Below are positions 23,254-36,300 of a stretch of DNA of 64,000 nt, piece after piece. A program made the position numbers and the translations under genes. Source of the DNA: Cheiracanthium punctorium (lineage: Eukaryota > Arthropoda > Arachnida > Araneae > Cheiracanthiidae); the NCBI GenBank assembly GCA_038373885.1, contig JAWZYV010000136.1, positions 1 through 64,000 on the forward strand, in the 5' to 3' direction. The notes beneath the pieces are model-generated. The model was not told the DNA's origin. It did not search any database and saw only the letters and a program-made list of their open reading frames with translations. The stretch's first letter is position 1; each line of letters begins with the position of its first letter.

Positions 23254-26200
23254 CAGGGATCACTCTAGAGCGTTTCAGGGGGGCGGCCCGCCCTGGTGCC
23301 CTTTTCCCGGTAAAATGCCGCCCTCCTTGCCCTTTTTCTTGATAAAATTCTGCCCTCCTTGCCCTTTTCCTTGATAAAATTCCGCTTTTTTTTTCCCAAT
23401 CAAAATGCCGCTCTCCTTTTCTCCACCCCTCCTTGTTTCCCCTTTTCTTTGATTCTTGTTACCATTGCTGGCGCTCGGCTAGACCCCAAAAAAGCCTCTC
23501 TCCAACAACAACAACAAGAAAGTTGATTTGTTTATTCTCTTATCAATGATGTGTGGGAGAGGAGGGGGGGGGGCATCTGCTCAGTCGCTGCTCTTCGCCC
23601 TCCCGACCTGAGAGGATTAAAACCGGTCGCCAGAGAGAGAGAGATTAGAGAAACAATCTGTCATCCAGGAGAGTAGTCATAACAATAAATTATTTCCTAC
23701 TGTAAATGGCGCTTTACCGTGTTTTATAAATGCTGTAATTAATAAACGCTACTTGGTTATTGTTTATTTTTTCAGATTTTCAAAACACATTCATCCAAAC
23801 TTAAGGCTGGCTGCACGGAAAGTTCAAGACAAGGGCAATTCCGGAAGTGTGGGGTGACCCCCCCCCCTACACACACTCCTCCCCGTCGGTGTACTAAAAA
23901 GAATAGGAAAAATTGATTCATTGACAGGGTGTGCAGCAGTCAGGAAATACTACTTGAAAATATCGAATTTCGGGTAGGCATCGCGGCCAAATTGATGACC
24001 AATAATCTGAAGTAGAAAGGCCATGCAATGATTACACTAAAAGCAATCATTAAGAACAACTTGCAAGAGTGCATTACATCCATTTCAAAACAACGGAAGC
24101 TGCCGTGATTTATGTGGCTAAGTCTAAGCTTATTGTTTACTAATTCACAGCTGCATACTTATCAAACATAACATCTTACGAAATCATTTGAACTCCCTTC
24201 TTTTCCCCCCAACTGAAAGCGTAAAGTGCCAGATGGCCCTTTTTGCATTGCTGAAAAACAAACATTCCAGGGGCATCTTTCAGATCACGCAAATGAAAGA
24301 AACAGAAAATATAATTATTTATAAAAGGGCCTTTTATCTGGGTGTATTTAAAAAAAAAAAAAAAAAAAAAGGCTGATTGGAATTTTGTGAAGGAACAGTT
24401 ATACCTCCTGTTTTGTAAAGGGTCGTTTAAACGTCGATTTTGACTTCATTGTATTGTCTCCTGTATAAGGAAAACTGTATGGTAAGGAAGGAGAAAAAGT
24501 TTTGGCAAATAAGAATGGAAAAACGGACCGACATACCAAACCATAGGGGGGAGAAAAAGGGCTGCCAGACGTTAAAGGGTTGCCGGGTGCCGCGCCCTGT
24601 TTAATCGGTCGAGAATTCACACTGTGGAATGTGAAATGGGATAAATATAGGTCAATCATTGCTCAAGGCTGGAAAAAAAGGGGGGGGGTAGAAATAGTGT
24701 AATACTGCATTTCTTCATTCTTGGGAGTGAACAACAAAGCATAGGAGTGATTTTATTGGGATTTAATGTCTTTTTAAAGAGCGGTCATAGGGGTACACTA
24801 CAGAGAAATGCTATCGGCATAGGCAGGGCCGTAGCGAGCAAAAAATGATAGAAGACTGAAAATTTATAACTTAATTAAATTTTTTAAACTTAATTAATGT
24901 ATGGGCACATCTTACAGACTGGGAATTTTCTGTTTGGAGACCATATAAAAATGTACATTTGTATTTATTTAGATTTAATCTTCCAAAAATTATAATCATT
25001 ACTGTAAAATTCTGTACCCCCCCTTTTTTTTAACATAAATTTGTGATTTACTGTAAAATATTTAAGGAATAAAACCCCAGGTCAGTGTTTTTGGGATATT
25101 CTGTGTACACTGACAAGTAATTTTTCTTTAATGGTACAAGTTGAAATTAATTTTTAAAAATATAATGTTAGCTAATTTCTCCTATCTATAATTATCTGCA
25201 ACTTATTTTTGATTTCCCTTCAATTGTTGAAATTTAACTAGATTTAAAAATTCATTTTTCCATCTTAGTATTAGAGTATTTCCAGTCGAAACTGACAGAC
25301 ATTGTAATATCTAAAAATTACTAAAGTTTGAATTTGGGGTGTAAATAAAAGTGTTTAGTACCTGCAATTTAAAATCAAAACTACCATGGCCTACGTTTAT
25401 TATAAAATCTATTTTTTAATCGCTTAAAAGTAAAAGATTTAAAGCTTTATATTTTTAATTTTAATCAATTTAAAAAAAAAAATATTGTTCCAGGTTATGA
25501 CTATCCCGGATGTTCGGTGAACAGGAATTATTCAGTTTTGGCCAACTTTTTTTAAGGGAACTAACTATACCCATTTTATTTTTAAAAAAATATTCAATTC
25601 TATTTCGTGATTGCTTTCTTGCTCAAAAATGAAATAGAAAATTGGAAGAAGTTCATAAAATAAGGAAAGATTCACAGAAATAGAAAAAATTCACAAAATT
25701 AGGTAAAATTTCACAAAAATAGGACCCTGGGAAAGAAACCTGGACTGACCCCTGCTAGAGGTCAAGTCGCCCGGGACAAACCTTTGTTTTGGCGCTCCCT
25801 TCTTTCCATTTCAATTTTGACGTAACAGCACTATGCCTGGGGCAAGTGTCCCATTTCCCCTCCACTTCACTAGTTGCAGACTAGCATATATACAGAGAGA
25901 AAAGTTGCAGTGACGCTGAATACGATAAAATTTGAATCTAAAATGGAATGTTTTCTGTCATTTTCGGGTTTGAAAATTGGTGTAATTATTAAAAATTTGT
26001 CGGCAAAACCTGATTCCCGTTATTTTACGATTACAATTTTTTTTTTTTTTATATGCTCTTTTTTTTTTTTTTTTTTTTTTAAATAAAGCATAATGGTCGC
26101 CTTACACAATTTTTGTAAAAGTGTAGATTTCATTGAATGAAAAAATTTGGTTTCAAAATTTGTTTAATCATTTACTTAAAAAATTGCTATCAAGAAAACA

Positions 26201-26364
26201 CATTTTCGGACATAAAAGTATGTTTATAAAAGCTACCCTTATGTGTTTGTAGACAATAATTAGAAAAGTTGCCCTTTTTGTGTGATGTGATATGCCCTTT
26301 TCCAAACACTGCCCTTTTTCTGTAATGTGCACCCTGCCCTTTTTAATTTCTAGAGTGATCCCTG
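23254..26364. mobile_element. 3.1-kb hAT-type element, coding part lost
   Basis: Ends CAGGGATCACTCTAGA and TCTAGAGTGATCCCTG are perfect 16-bp inverted repeats of hAT type. A 7-bp AGAATAC flanks both sides, with an eighth base ambiguous. Subterminal regions carry reiterated TGCCCTTTT-like motifs, the sort of array hAT transposases bind. The interior contains a GGGCCGTAGCGAGC fragment near 24829, long poly-A (24350-24370) and poly-T (26038-26081) tracts, and no recognisable transposase. Confidence 0.7.
23290..23435. repeat. Minisatellite of GCCCTCCTTGCCCTTTT units
   Basis: Three to four imperfect units of about 38 bases, each with TTGCCCTTTT followed by a GATAAAAT-like tail. They form the left subterminal array of the hAT-type element. 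Confidence 0.6.
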
Positions 26365-26652
26365 AGAATACACGGAGGACTGCTTTAATGGTAGCCATAA
26401 TAGGAAATTACCATGATGATGTGCATGCGTAAATCACAAAAAAATTACCAGAGAATGAAAAGTTGACATTGGTGGCAAATAACCAAGATGTTCCCTGATT
26501 TTATTTATTTTTGTTTTCTTAGTTATAATACAGGGTTGGGTTTTTGATGTCTAAAACTAATTTTTTACATAACATATGAAAGCCACCAAAAATCTTTTTT
26601 CCTCATTTTGTGGTGCAGCAAACAATAAATTTCTTAATAAAATAAAAATTTC

Positions 26653-26804
26653 AGTACTTATGTATTATCCCGGTGGTCATTCCCGCCAAACTATTTTTTC
26701 ATCAAATGTGCTGACAAACTGTCGCCAATCATATTCTAAACCATCAATAATTTCATGTGTTTGGCATTTATCTTGGCAGACTGCCGGGATAATACGTAGG
26801 TACC
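26653..26804 (+). mobile_element. GGTACTTACGTATTATCCC MITE, copy 3
   Basis: A 152-bp copy flanked by a perfect 8-bp TSD AAAATTTC (26645-26652 and 26805-26812). Terminal GTACTTATGTATTATCCC pairs with GGGATAATACGTAGGTACC. Confidence 0.75.
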
Positions 26805-26998
26805 AAAATTTCTTTACTTTTTTAAAAGTACAATTAATTATACTGCTATGCATGCATATATTTATATTATTATTTTAATATTAATTAAAAAGTACTTAAA
26901 TCTTTACATCTTAATTAAAAGTTTTGATTTGCAATAAAATTCAAAATCAAAATTTTGCTCTTTCAAAGCATCTGATGAATGCAAGACATAAAATGATT

Positions 26999-27170
26999 GG
27001 TACTTATGTATTATCCCAGCGGTCTGCCAAGATGAGTGATTTTTTGCCATGATAAATGCCGGGCACATGAAATTATTAATGGTTTTGAATACGATTGGCA
27101 ACAGTTTGGCAACTCATTTGATTAAAAAACAGTTTAGCAGGAATGACCGCCGGGATAATACGTAAGTACC
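26999..27170 (-). mobile_element. GGTACTTACGTATTATCCC MITE, copy 4
   Basis: A 172-bp copy in the opposite orientation to copies 1-3. It is flanked by a perfect 8-bp TSD AAATGATT (26991-26998 and 27171-27178). Confidence 0.78.
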
Positions 27171-30100
27171 AAATGATTTTTTTCTAAAGACGCTTATTTA
27201 TAGACAAGGCCTTGAAAATATTTTAATTTGAAACAGATTTTAATAGTTATTTTTAATTATATCTACTAGTTAATTCTAACTTTTAATGCCCTTTGTAATT
27301 CTATTCAATAAAGATCCACCATTTCTCCCCTGCTTTATCTGCTGAACCTTACCTCACACCTGCTGGTATGAGTAATAGATGTCCCATATTCAAACGCTTG
27401 ACTAACTGAGTTTTTGCCAAGTAACTAACCCAAAGATAAATATATTACATCATCTGTAAATATTCATTCATTTAAATATTTATACAAGTATTTTATTGTT
27501 TACTGTAGTTTACAATCATCAATAAATTTTGAGGCCATTTTCCATGTGATTATCTTAAATATAAATTTTATATAATATAAATGTAAATTTTAAAATGTAA
27601 AAGTTTAAAAAAAAAAAAAAAAAGATGGCACATCTGAAATAGGAATAAAATGTCAAATAAAAAGTCAGGGAAATAAAAACTTGATATATAGAAACTTTGC
27701 TAGAATTAAAAAATCAGTTCACCTTAAAATTAGAGATGTAACGAATATTTGGGCACTGTTCGGTATTCGCCTGTTTTACAAAATATTCAGTAATCCGAAT
27801 ACTGAACAGGTATTCGGCCGAATAGTTGTAGCCGAATATTTCTACATATTCAGCTGAATGATTTCAGCACAAAGAAAAATATTTCTTTTAGTGCATTTAC
27901 AAATAATACTGCTTATTTATATACTTCAATATGCTAATCTATTATAATAAAATATCTTAAGTCACTGAAATTTAAGCTGAATAAAAAATAATCTAATGCA
28001 ATTTAATAATATTACAGAAATGAGGGATATATTTTGTAAGTGGGGGCATATCGAAAAGCTGACGATAAGTAAACAGGCATGGCATCATTGCCAGTTGTGT
28101 TGAATTATTTAGCAGCCTTTTTGCAGAGTTGTGTTGTCGCTACTTCTGTCATAAGGAAATTATGTGATTGGTCAAATAACTTAACTGTCAACCGAACTAC
28201 ATGTACTTACCCCGCCCCATGATTTATTTGTCATGTTTTTTTTTTTTTTTCTTGTATGCTTGCTGAAGTTTAAGGTAAAATTTATGGTTGCATTTATATT
28301 AAATGTAGAAAAGTTGTGCGCAGGCTGTAATGAAATTGCTTTAATTTATCAAGCCTGTATTAGGCTGAAGTTATTCTGCTTATTTGAATGCTGTTTGATG
28401 AATTTATTTTGTGATAAAGGCATATATTTCATGAATAAAAACATACATTTAGGCCACTAAATAAAGAATTGAATGCAAAATTTGAGTTATATGCTTTTGT
28501 TTATTTGAATGTTTATACCTTGTTTTATGGTATATTGGTTCATAGTTGAGATTTTTTATTATTCTATGGTTCTGTAATAATATAAAGAATTTAGTATGTT
28601 GTGTAAGTATTTGTGAATTTGGAAGAAAAAATAGAAATATTTAAGGTTTTAAGAAAGATGGTAAATTTTATTCATTATATGGCAAGTTGCAGAATTCCTG
28701 TATAATTTTTAGGTTTAATATGAATAAATAGATAAGGATTTTTGAGTTTGTGATGAGATTTTATTTTATTCTGATTTTACTAGTGTAAATTTTGTATGTT
28801 TTGAAGGTATTAAATTTACAAAAATCTCATGGGGAGAGGAGGTAGTCAGTTTATTCTAGTGCTTTTCTATTATTTTTAAAGTGTTTTTAACATTTTTTGA
28901 GAAATTTTGCTGTTTATTTTTCTGCAGACTTATATTTTTGTATTTAGCATATTTTCAATAATTTTTTTTTCCTAATGTATGTATAGCCCCAAGATAGTGT
29001 TTTGTTTATGTTCATATTGTTTTTTATTGCATTTGAAATGTGTGTAAAAATGTTTTAAAAGGTGTTAGGATAAGTGCATTTTAGTTTTTTTTTCCTTCTA
29101 TATATGTTTATGTTATTAGAGTTCCCACTAGACACGTGATTGCCCAATTCCTGCAACACCACTCTAAATCCCACTCAAAAAATGATAGTCGTGGGTTTTT
29201 CCCGCATGCTGAGTTGTTCGATTTTGATGAAGTAGCTAAAATATTTAATTGGGTAATGAATCAAACAGATCATTAAATTGTATTGTTATCAAAATCATTT
29301 GTATATTATATTGTTAACTTTGATTTTATAATCTTAGTTGCACTGTATTTTTGTAATGATATTAATTTTGCTTCTAAAATGTTAAAAAAGAAATTTTTTT
29401 AAAAAAATAAACAAAATTCTCACTCAGATTTTAAAAAATCCCACTTAATTTTGAAGCTAAAGTGAGTGAATCTCACCCAATTTTTTTCCCTAGTGTAAAC
29501 CCTGTGTTGTGTTTAGCGAGAAAATAAAGTCGCCGAGGTTAGATATTGGTGACAAAAAAAGTAGCCAACTAAGCCTGCCCCTGCTTACAGAATTATTCCC
29601 ACAAAAATAAACAGTTTTCATAAAAATGGGACGCTAGAAAAAGTTCTTGGATCGAGCCCTTCATTTACATATGAGGCGATTTACCAAATTTCAGCCTTTC
29701 ATCATACAGCGTCTCAGACGTATCTTTAAAGATGATCAGGGGCTATACATCATATTGAATTTAAGCGTTTATTGCAAGAGTCTAGAAAAAGATTTTCTTT
29801 CATAATTTCTATATGATCCCAGAAATGCGATCATTCAACGGGATTTTTTCCCTTTGAGAACCATTGTAAAGTGGTTTAAGACAGCATTATATTTATCTTC
29901 ATATCTCTAACTCTTTTAAGGAGATCTTAATTTTCAAATTTTGTATGTTACCTCATTACTAATTGAAATTTTTTTGGTACAGGGGCTTATATACAAATTT
30001 TAAAAAAGTGTAACTTTTTGAAAATGAACGAGAGGAATTTTTTCTTAGCATAATCTTTTTTCTGACCTTATTTTGAACATTTTTTTTCAATTAACATTAC

Positions 30101-30250
30101 CCACTTATCTCTAATAGATAAAGAATTAAAGCTCGTTACCGCCTTTTTGGAGCACCCTGTATATATTAGTAATAATCAAAAGTTATAGCGAATCCCCTTA
30201 CTTCATGTATATTCATTCCTACCTGTATTGAATCTGCTTACTGCTTGCAG
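27171..30250. other. Region upstream of Vps37 coding exon, repeat debris
   Basis: No coding exon is seen. It would contain the promoter and non-coding first exon(s) of Vps37. A single hAT-type end TAGAGATGTAACGAATATT begins at 27731 and runs into CCGAATA-rich sequence like the element at 45302-46080. At 29117-29504 a possible element has ends TAGAGTTCCCACTAG and CTAGTGTAAACCCTG but no TSD. A GGAGCACCCTGTATAT end near 30150-30165 resembles a common arthropod repeat terminus. Confidence 0.4.
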
Positions 30251-30389
30251 GATGCCGTATTATATGCATGAGCTGAATCCTGACTACAATCCTGCAACTG
30301 GAATGCTCCATCACATGACCACAGATGAGCTGAAAAAACTTCTCAATGATGATGATCGACTGGAAGCTATGATTAAAGATTTACAGCAG
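30251..30389 (+). CDS. VPS37B: Vps37 coding exon 1 (46 codons)
   Basis: The acceptor is TTACTGCTTGCAG ending at 30250 and the donor GTGATT starts at 30390. The exon encodes MPYYMHELNPDYNP through KDLQQ and ends on a codon boundary. It contains the first helix of the Mod(r) domain. Confidence 0.88.
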
Positions 30390-33300
30390 GTGATTTTTTT
30401 AAGAAATTAGGTGACAAAGTTCGTAAGTACAGTGGCACCTTGAGATACAAGTTTGATTTATTCCTTGACCAAGCTCATTAGTGAAAATACTTGTATCTCA
30501 AATAGATCTTTGCAATTTAAATAACTGGAATGCTATTACTCTTTACCATGGCCAAAAATACTTTACTAATTTTTATATAATAAGGCACATGCTATAGATA
30601 CATAATTAAAAAGATGTAAGGATATTCTATATAATAACAAATCTCTCTATAACGATAAAATTTTGTGGTCTCGCAGAATTTCCATATAATATAATCTCTC
30701 CTTGATATGATGATACATTCCTTTACAGTGATAATTTTGTTTGGCCATTTAAGTATTGTTGTATTGAGCTTTTACTGTATATACAAACTGTAAAAAAGAA
30801 TATCCAAATATATCTTGGCACAGCCATGTGGCACTAAGTTTTCCTTTCATTTAATTACTGTTTAATATATTAACTCTGTGCTTATACATGAAGATAACTC
30901 ATATCATGAATTTCAATTCATATCAAGACAAAAAAGTGGATATAAGTTTATATTGTAACATATAGGGTCTTTTAAGATGTCTTGTATCTCTAAAAACTTT
31001 TTTATGTTTGAATATCCATACCTCAAATTACCACTCTGAAAAATAAAAATCATTACTCAAGAAATAATTATGAGACTTATGTCATGAAATTCACATCTCT
31101 TGTTTTTAAGATTTTTTTCAGTTGTTTCTAGCGTTTCTGTTTTTAATTCAGAGTTGTCATTTAAACAGCATTAACAGTAGAATTACAGAAGCAGTTTTTA
31201 AATCATTACATAATTTAAATAGTAGTCTATAACTTCTCATTTTCTTATGAATTAATTTAATCTTCCTGAATGCTTTCTAATTATTTAATTAGTGTACATT
31301 AACAAAGTTTTGTGCATTTAAAATAATTAGGTAATTTTGCAATTATTCATGTATATACCTACATTTACAGCTAACAATCACTTTGCCCACTAAGAAATAC
31401 TACTTTTACTATGTCATTATTTATTTTTATGTGTAAGAAGTAATTATTGCTCTAAGTAGGTGAAAATGTTTTATTGAGAATTATGTAGTATATCATATTA
31501 TAGCACTGACATAATATGATATACTACATATGATATAAAGAACATGACATATTATGGCATGTTCTTTATACCTTCAGTTAGGTAAGCGGTCAAAAATATC
31601 ACTCTCTTTCAAAAGTGTAAATGACCTGCTTTTTTTCAAATGACCCGCTTTTTTTCAAAAGTGTAAATGATTTTTCATATGAGTATATATTGCAAAAACT
31701 CATTCATTATGATTTTTAAATTTGCATGAATCCAAAAATCGGGTCATTTACATTTTTCAGTGCAAGCAGTCTTTTTGACAACTTGAAGTTATAAAAAAAA
31801 TACCATTATGCTTCTGTTAAATAATAAACTTATGCAAATTATAACATTTTCAAGGGAAAAAAATTCTAAAATAGAATTTGCAATGCAGTACTTTCTAAAA
31901 TCCATTTACCAAATATGGTAGGCACATGTATGGCAAGCACATGAACGATGTCAGCACGTTTTGATTGTCTATCGCACATTGCTGTTTCACCACTTGATCC
32001 GAGTGGGGTGCTTCTCTTGCATTGGTCTGCGGGGGATGGTTTAAATGCAGCGGACATTCATGCCAGCATTAATTTCGAGTTTCGTTTCATTTTTACACTA
32101 TGCTGTTGCAGCTCTGATGTTAATATGTAGTGGTGCTGAGTAGGAGGCTACCTCTGCCCTGAGAGGGTATTTCTTTATTTTGAATGAAATACCATTCATT
32201 TTCAAATATAAGAAGAAATACGTGCATTTTCAGAATTTTTCAAGATAGTGTTTTTTTTTATGAACGGCCGCAATACAAGTAATAAAAAAAATCATGTGGA
32301 AAGTTAAAAAAATTCATCAATATTACGCACCCAAACACTTGGTATGAACTGTTTCATTAAGAGTCAGTACTATGTACTGCTGCTATGTCTCTTTTAGAAT
32401 GAAAATAGTAAATTAATATTGTCGAATATATCAGGTAATAGCTAAATCATTTTTAATTTAAAATATCTAGTTCTTTTTTGTAATTTTTATTGTTTTTATT
32501 AACAGAGCCATATTATCGCATGGGCAATTCGGGACTTTGTCCAGGGCCCCCAATTTCAAATATTGTTCTGATTTATTTTTTCTATCAAAATTCTGTGAAA
32601 AATAAAACAAATTTCATAGATGCCACCCCCCCCCCCCCAATTTCATCAATGCCCGGGGCCCCCGTTGGTCATAATCAGGCTCCGTTTATTAATTGTTAGG
32701 AAAAGTAAAATTTGTTATAAATTCAAGTCTGTTAATTTGAAAGCCTACTTCTTTAGCTCTTTACTTCAAACTTAAATTTACAGGTCTCTAAGAAAATTTC
32801 AGCAAACATTGACACTGCACAATAGATAAATGACTCTGCTTATTGCTGCTTAAATTCTTTGTAACTTAGCAAATTAAGATGTTTAAGTGAAGAGTTTAGA
32901 AATTTTTTACTGAAACCCTTTTAGGGTATTCAAAATTTCAACAGCAAGATGGCGGTCGATGGAAACACCCAGTGCATGCCACAGAGCTAAAAAACTTTTT
33001 TGACTGTATGGTGCCACACAGCCATCTGTGTCAAAAATGTTCTTTAGTTCTGTGGCATGCACTGGGCGATTTAATTGAGCATCATCTTGCTGGTGGTTAA
33101 ATCATGCAATGGCAACGACTGCACTTTTTTGACATTGGGAAATGGTTGCTCTTCAAAGGGTTCAATATAACTTTGGTTGTAAAACATCCCCCCCCCTCAT
33201 TATTTATTCTCTTCTCAATTTATATTATTCTCCATGTTCTCCTAGGTAAAAAATTTGGAGGCAGAGAGGGAGATGTTCTTATCAAGCAACAAAAGTTTGG

Positions 33301-36300
33301 CTGAATACAATTTGTCACAAGAGCCAGTCGTTGAAAAACTGAAAATGCAAGTGCAGAGACAGTTTGATGAATTGAAGTCATACAAACGAAGAGTGGAACA
33401 AAAGAAGAAAGCTATGGGTACCTTTTGTCTTTTTCTACATTTTTAAAACTATCTAGTCCTTTTTTGTAATTTTTATTCTTTTTATTAATTGTTAATAAAA
33501 CTAAAACTTGTTATAAATTGAAGTCTGTTGATTTGTAAATTCGATATTTCAAATGTGTGAAAAAGTCTGAAAGATCTTTGTGTATCCATTGTTAGCACCA
33601 GAGTGCTATTAAAATAAATCAAGTTTTTTGTGTAAATTATTGTGGACATTAGCGTCGTATCACTTTTCAAATGTGTTTTTTTTTAATGAATTGTGTGGGT
33701 TTTTTTTATAAATATATTTCAAGTATAGCTAAAAAACACCTGGAAAATATTGTAAAATAGTTTTAATAGGCAATTTTAAAATAGATTTTAATTCCACCTC
33801 TTTAAATCCACCTCATAGATTTTAATTCCACTCTTGCTTGTACCGTAAAACACATCTTTGGAAAAGATGTGTTTTACAATACAAGCAAGAGTTGATTATT
33901 ATTTTAACGCCCCCACTCTCGCCAACCTAAAAAATCCCAAGCTTTGCAGTCATGGGTCTCTAGGACTTATGCACAAGTTTCAATGCTCCCAAAAGAACTA
34001 TATGAAAACTATAGTGCGTTTGCCGAGTCGAGAGAACAAAACTAAACAATTGCACGTGCAAACTGGTGATGAGTAAACACCTGGCATTTTGCCAAAGCAC
34101 CAAACACAGTGTGAATTTCTGCTTTCTTCCATTTACGCTGTTTGGAATTAAGAAAGGTTAAATTCGCCTAACTAGGGATTGGTGCCAAAAAATGTAATTC
34201 TTTGCTAACCTGTTTGTTTACTTTCGTTCTCTCATTTCCGCAAACAGACTATAAAGTGAACAAATTAGCGATAAATGCACCAGTTAAGGAATTTCAAGAC
34301 ACTTAATTATTAAAACTACATTAATTGGCAACCCAAAATAAATAAAAATGTAACAAAATGCTTTACGTACAGGTTGTTCCAAATCGCCATTTTAATTCTA
34401 AATTACGACATACATACAAAACATGCTTCTACATACATACAAAAAATCATCGTGGTAGCTCCATATGTTTAATGATTGCCACCTTGGCGAGAGTCGGGGT
34501 GTAAAGTAGGAATCAACCCAGAAAGAGAAACACGCACACTCATAGATTATGATGGACATTCGAAACAATATTTAAAATGGTAAAGCATAGCTGTAATATA
34601 CTTGGCAACGATTGTAAAATAGTTTTAGTAGGTGATTTTAAGATAGATTTTGATTCCAAAGATGGTTTTATGAAACAAGGAAGAAAAACACAACACAGTC
34701 ATGAATAATGATACACTTGCCAACTTAATGGAATAAGGAAGAAAAATAGGGATGACGCATAAACCATGATACGCTTTTAATATATAGCACTTTGGTGTGT
34801 ATTTAAAATCTGAAAGTGTTTCAGATTTTCTTCCTTTTTCTTTCAGTTTTTGTTATTTTGGAATCTGCGTGATACATGCTTGTCCCATTTGACATCATTG
34901 CACTGTTCATTTGGATTTTTGCATATGCGTTATTGCTATTGCACTAATGTTTACATCTAGCATTTGCCATTCGCAGCTTATAAATATCGTCGATTTTAGT
35001 ACTGCATGCATTATCTTATTATATAAGTAGAAGATATATTTGATCCATTTGACATCATTGAACTGTTAATTTGGATTTTCGCATGTGTTATTGCACTAAT
35101 GTTTACTCTTGCTGTTGGCATTCGCAGTGTGAAAATATCGTCCATTTTGGTACCGCATACGTTAGCATATTATATAAGTAGATGTTTATTATATAATATA
35201 TTTTGGTATTATGCATGTTCCTTATGTGATATTAAGAGACTTTGGTACATTTGTATTTGTTATTTATCAATGTATATATTAAAGTTTAAGGTTCTTGAAT
35301 AGCTTTTTTAAAGAATCCAATTGTGCTAAACTCACTGAGACTCAAAAAAAATTAGAATGTCTCTTTATAAGCTGTATTATGCACAATTACAAACAGTGAA
35401 CCTGTAAGAGATACTGAAAAAAAAAAAAATCAAACTTACAGAATTCTGCATTATTTCCCTAAATGGACATTGCTTTGGACCAATTTTGGTCTTAAGAATA
35501 CATGAAGGAACATCGCTATAAATTGGCATGTAACAAACATTTGGGAGAAGGGGGGGGGTCCTATTCTTGGAAATATTATTTTCAAATAAGTGATATCTGA
35601 ATTTTCTTGGGGGGGGGGGGGAGAACAATTTCCCCTCACACTATGTGAAAGAATGTCAATGAATTATAAACATGACATCTCAGATTTTTTTGTCTCACGT
35701 GACAAATAAACTGACTGTTAATATAAGTGCATAGGGCATTTGGTGAAGAAGCCTTTATTTTTTTGAGTGTTTAACATCATTAGTTTGTTTTAAAAACTTT
35801 TTGTACATTTTATAACTTACAAGCTTTAAAATCAAAGCAAATTTTATAATATTTGTGTATTTTTAAATAGTGTGTGTATATTCAAATAACATAAATTATA
35901 GGTGTTTTGCAGGGAAAACTGGAATTGAGTAAATAGTATTTGTAGGACTTGCATTTATGCCATTTTTTTTACTTGAAATTCAAAATTTTAAGCCACCCTG
36001 TAACAACTTAGCAATTCACTTAAGACCATTACAATGATATTGTTTGCTAAAGGTCACTTGTCTTGCCAAAACAAAGCATCACCAAATTTTTGGGTGGAAA
36101 AAATTTCCCTGAAAATTATGCTTTTGCATTCTAATTTCAATCTTTTTCCATTCTTTTTGTGAATCACTTTCTTTTTTTCAAGCAATTCCTAAAAGTTGTA
36201 AAAAAAAACCACACTAATCGGATTAAAAAAAAAATATATATTAAATCTAATCTTTTTTAAAAAATTTAAATTAGAGATTTATTTTAAATGAGTTTAACTG

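Noticed and set aside
28233..28460. 75-aa Cys/Phe-rich open frame after a poly-T run
   Set aside because: It resembles a short secreted or membrane peptide by composition only. It has no regular cysteine pattern and no convincing start.
33890..34518. 9-bp TSD for this copy
   Set aside because: The flanking 9-mers do not match well enough, so the family assignment rests on the TIRs only.
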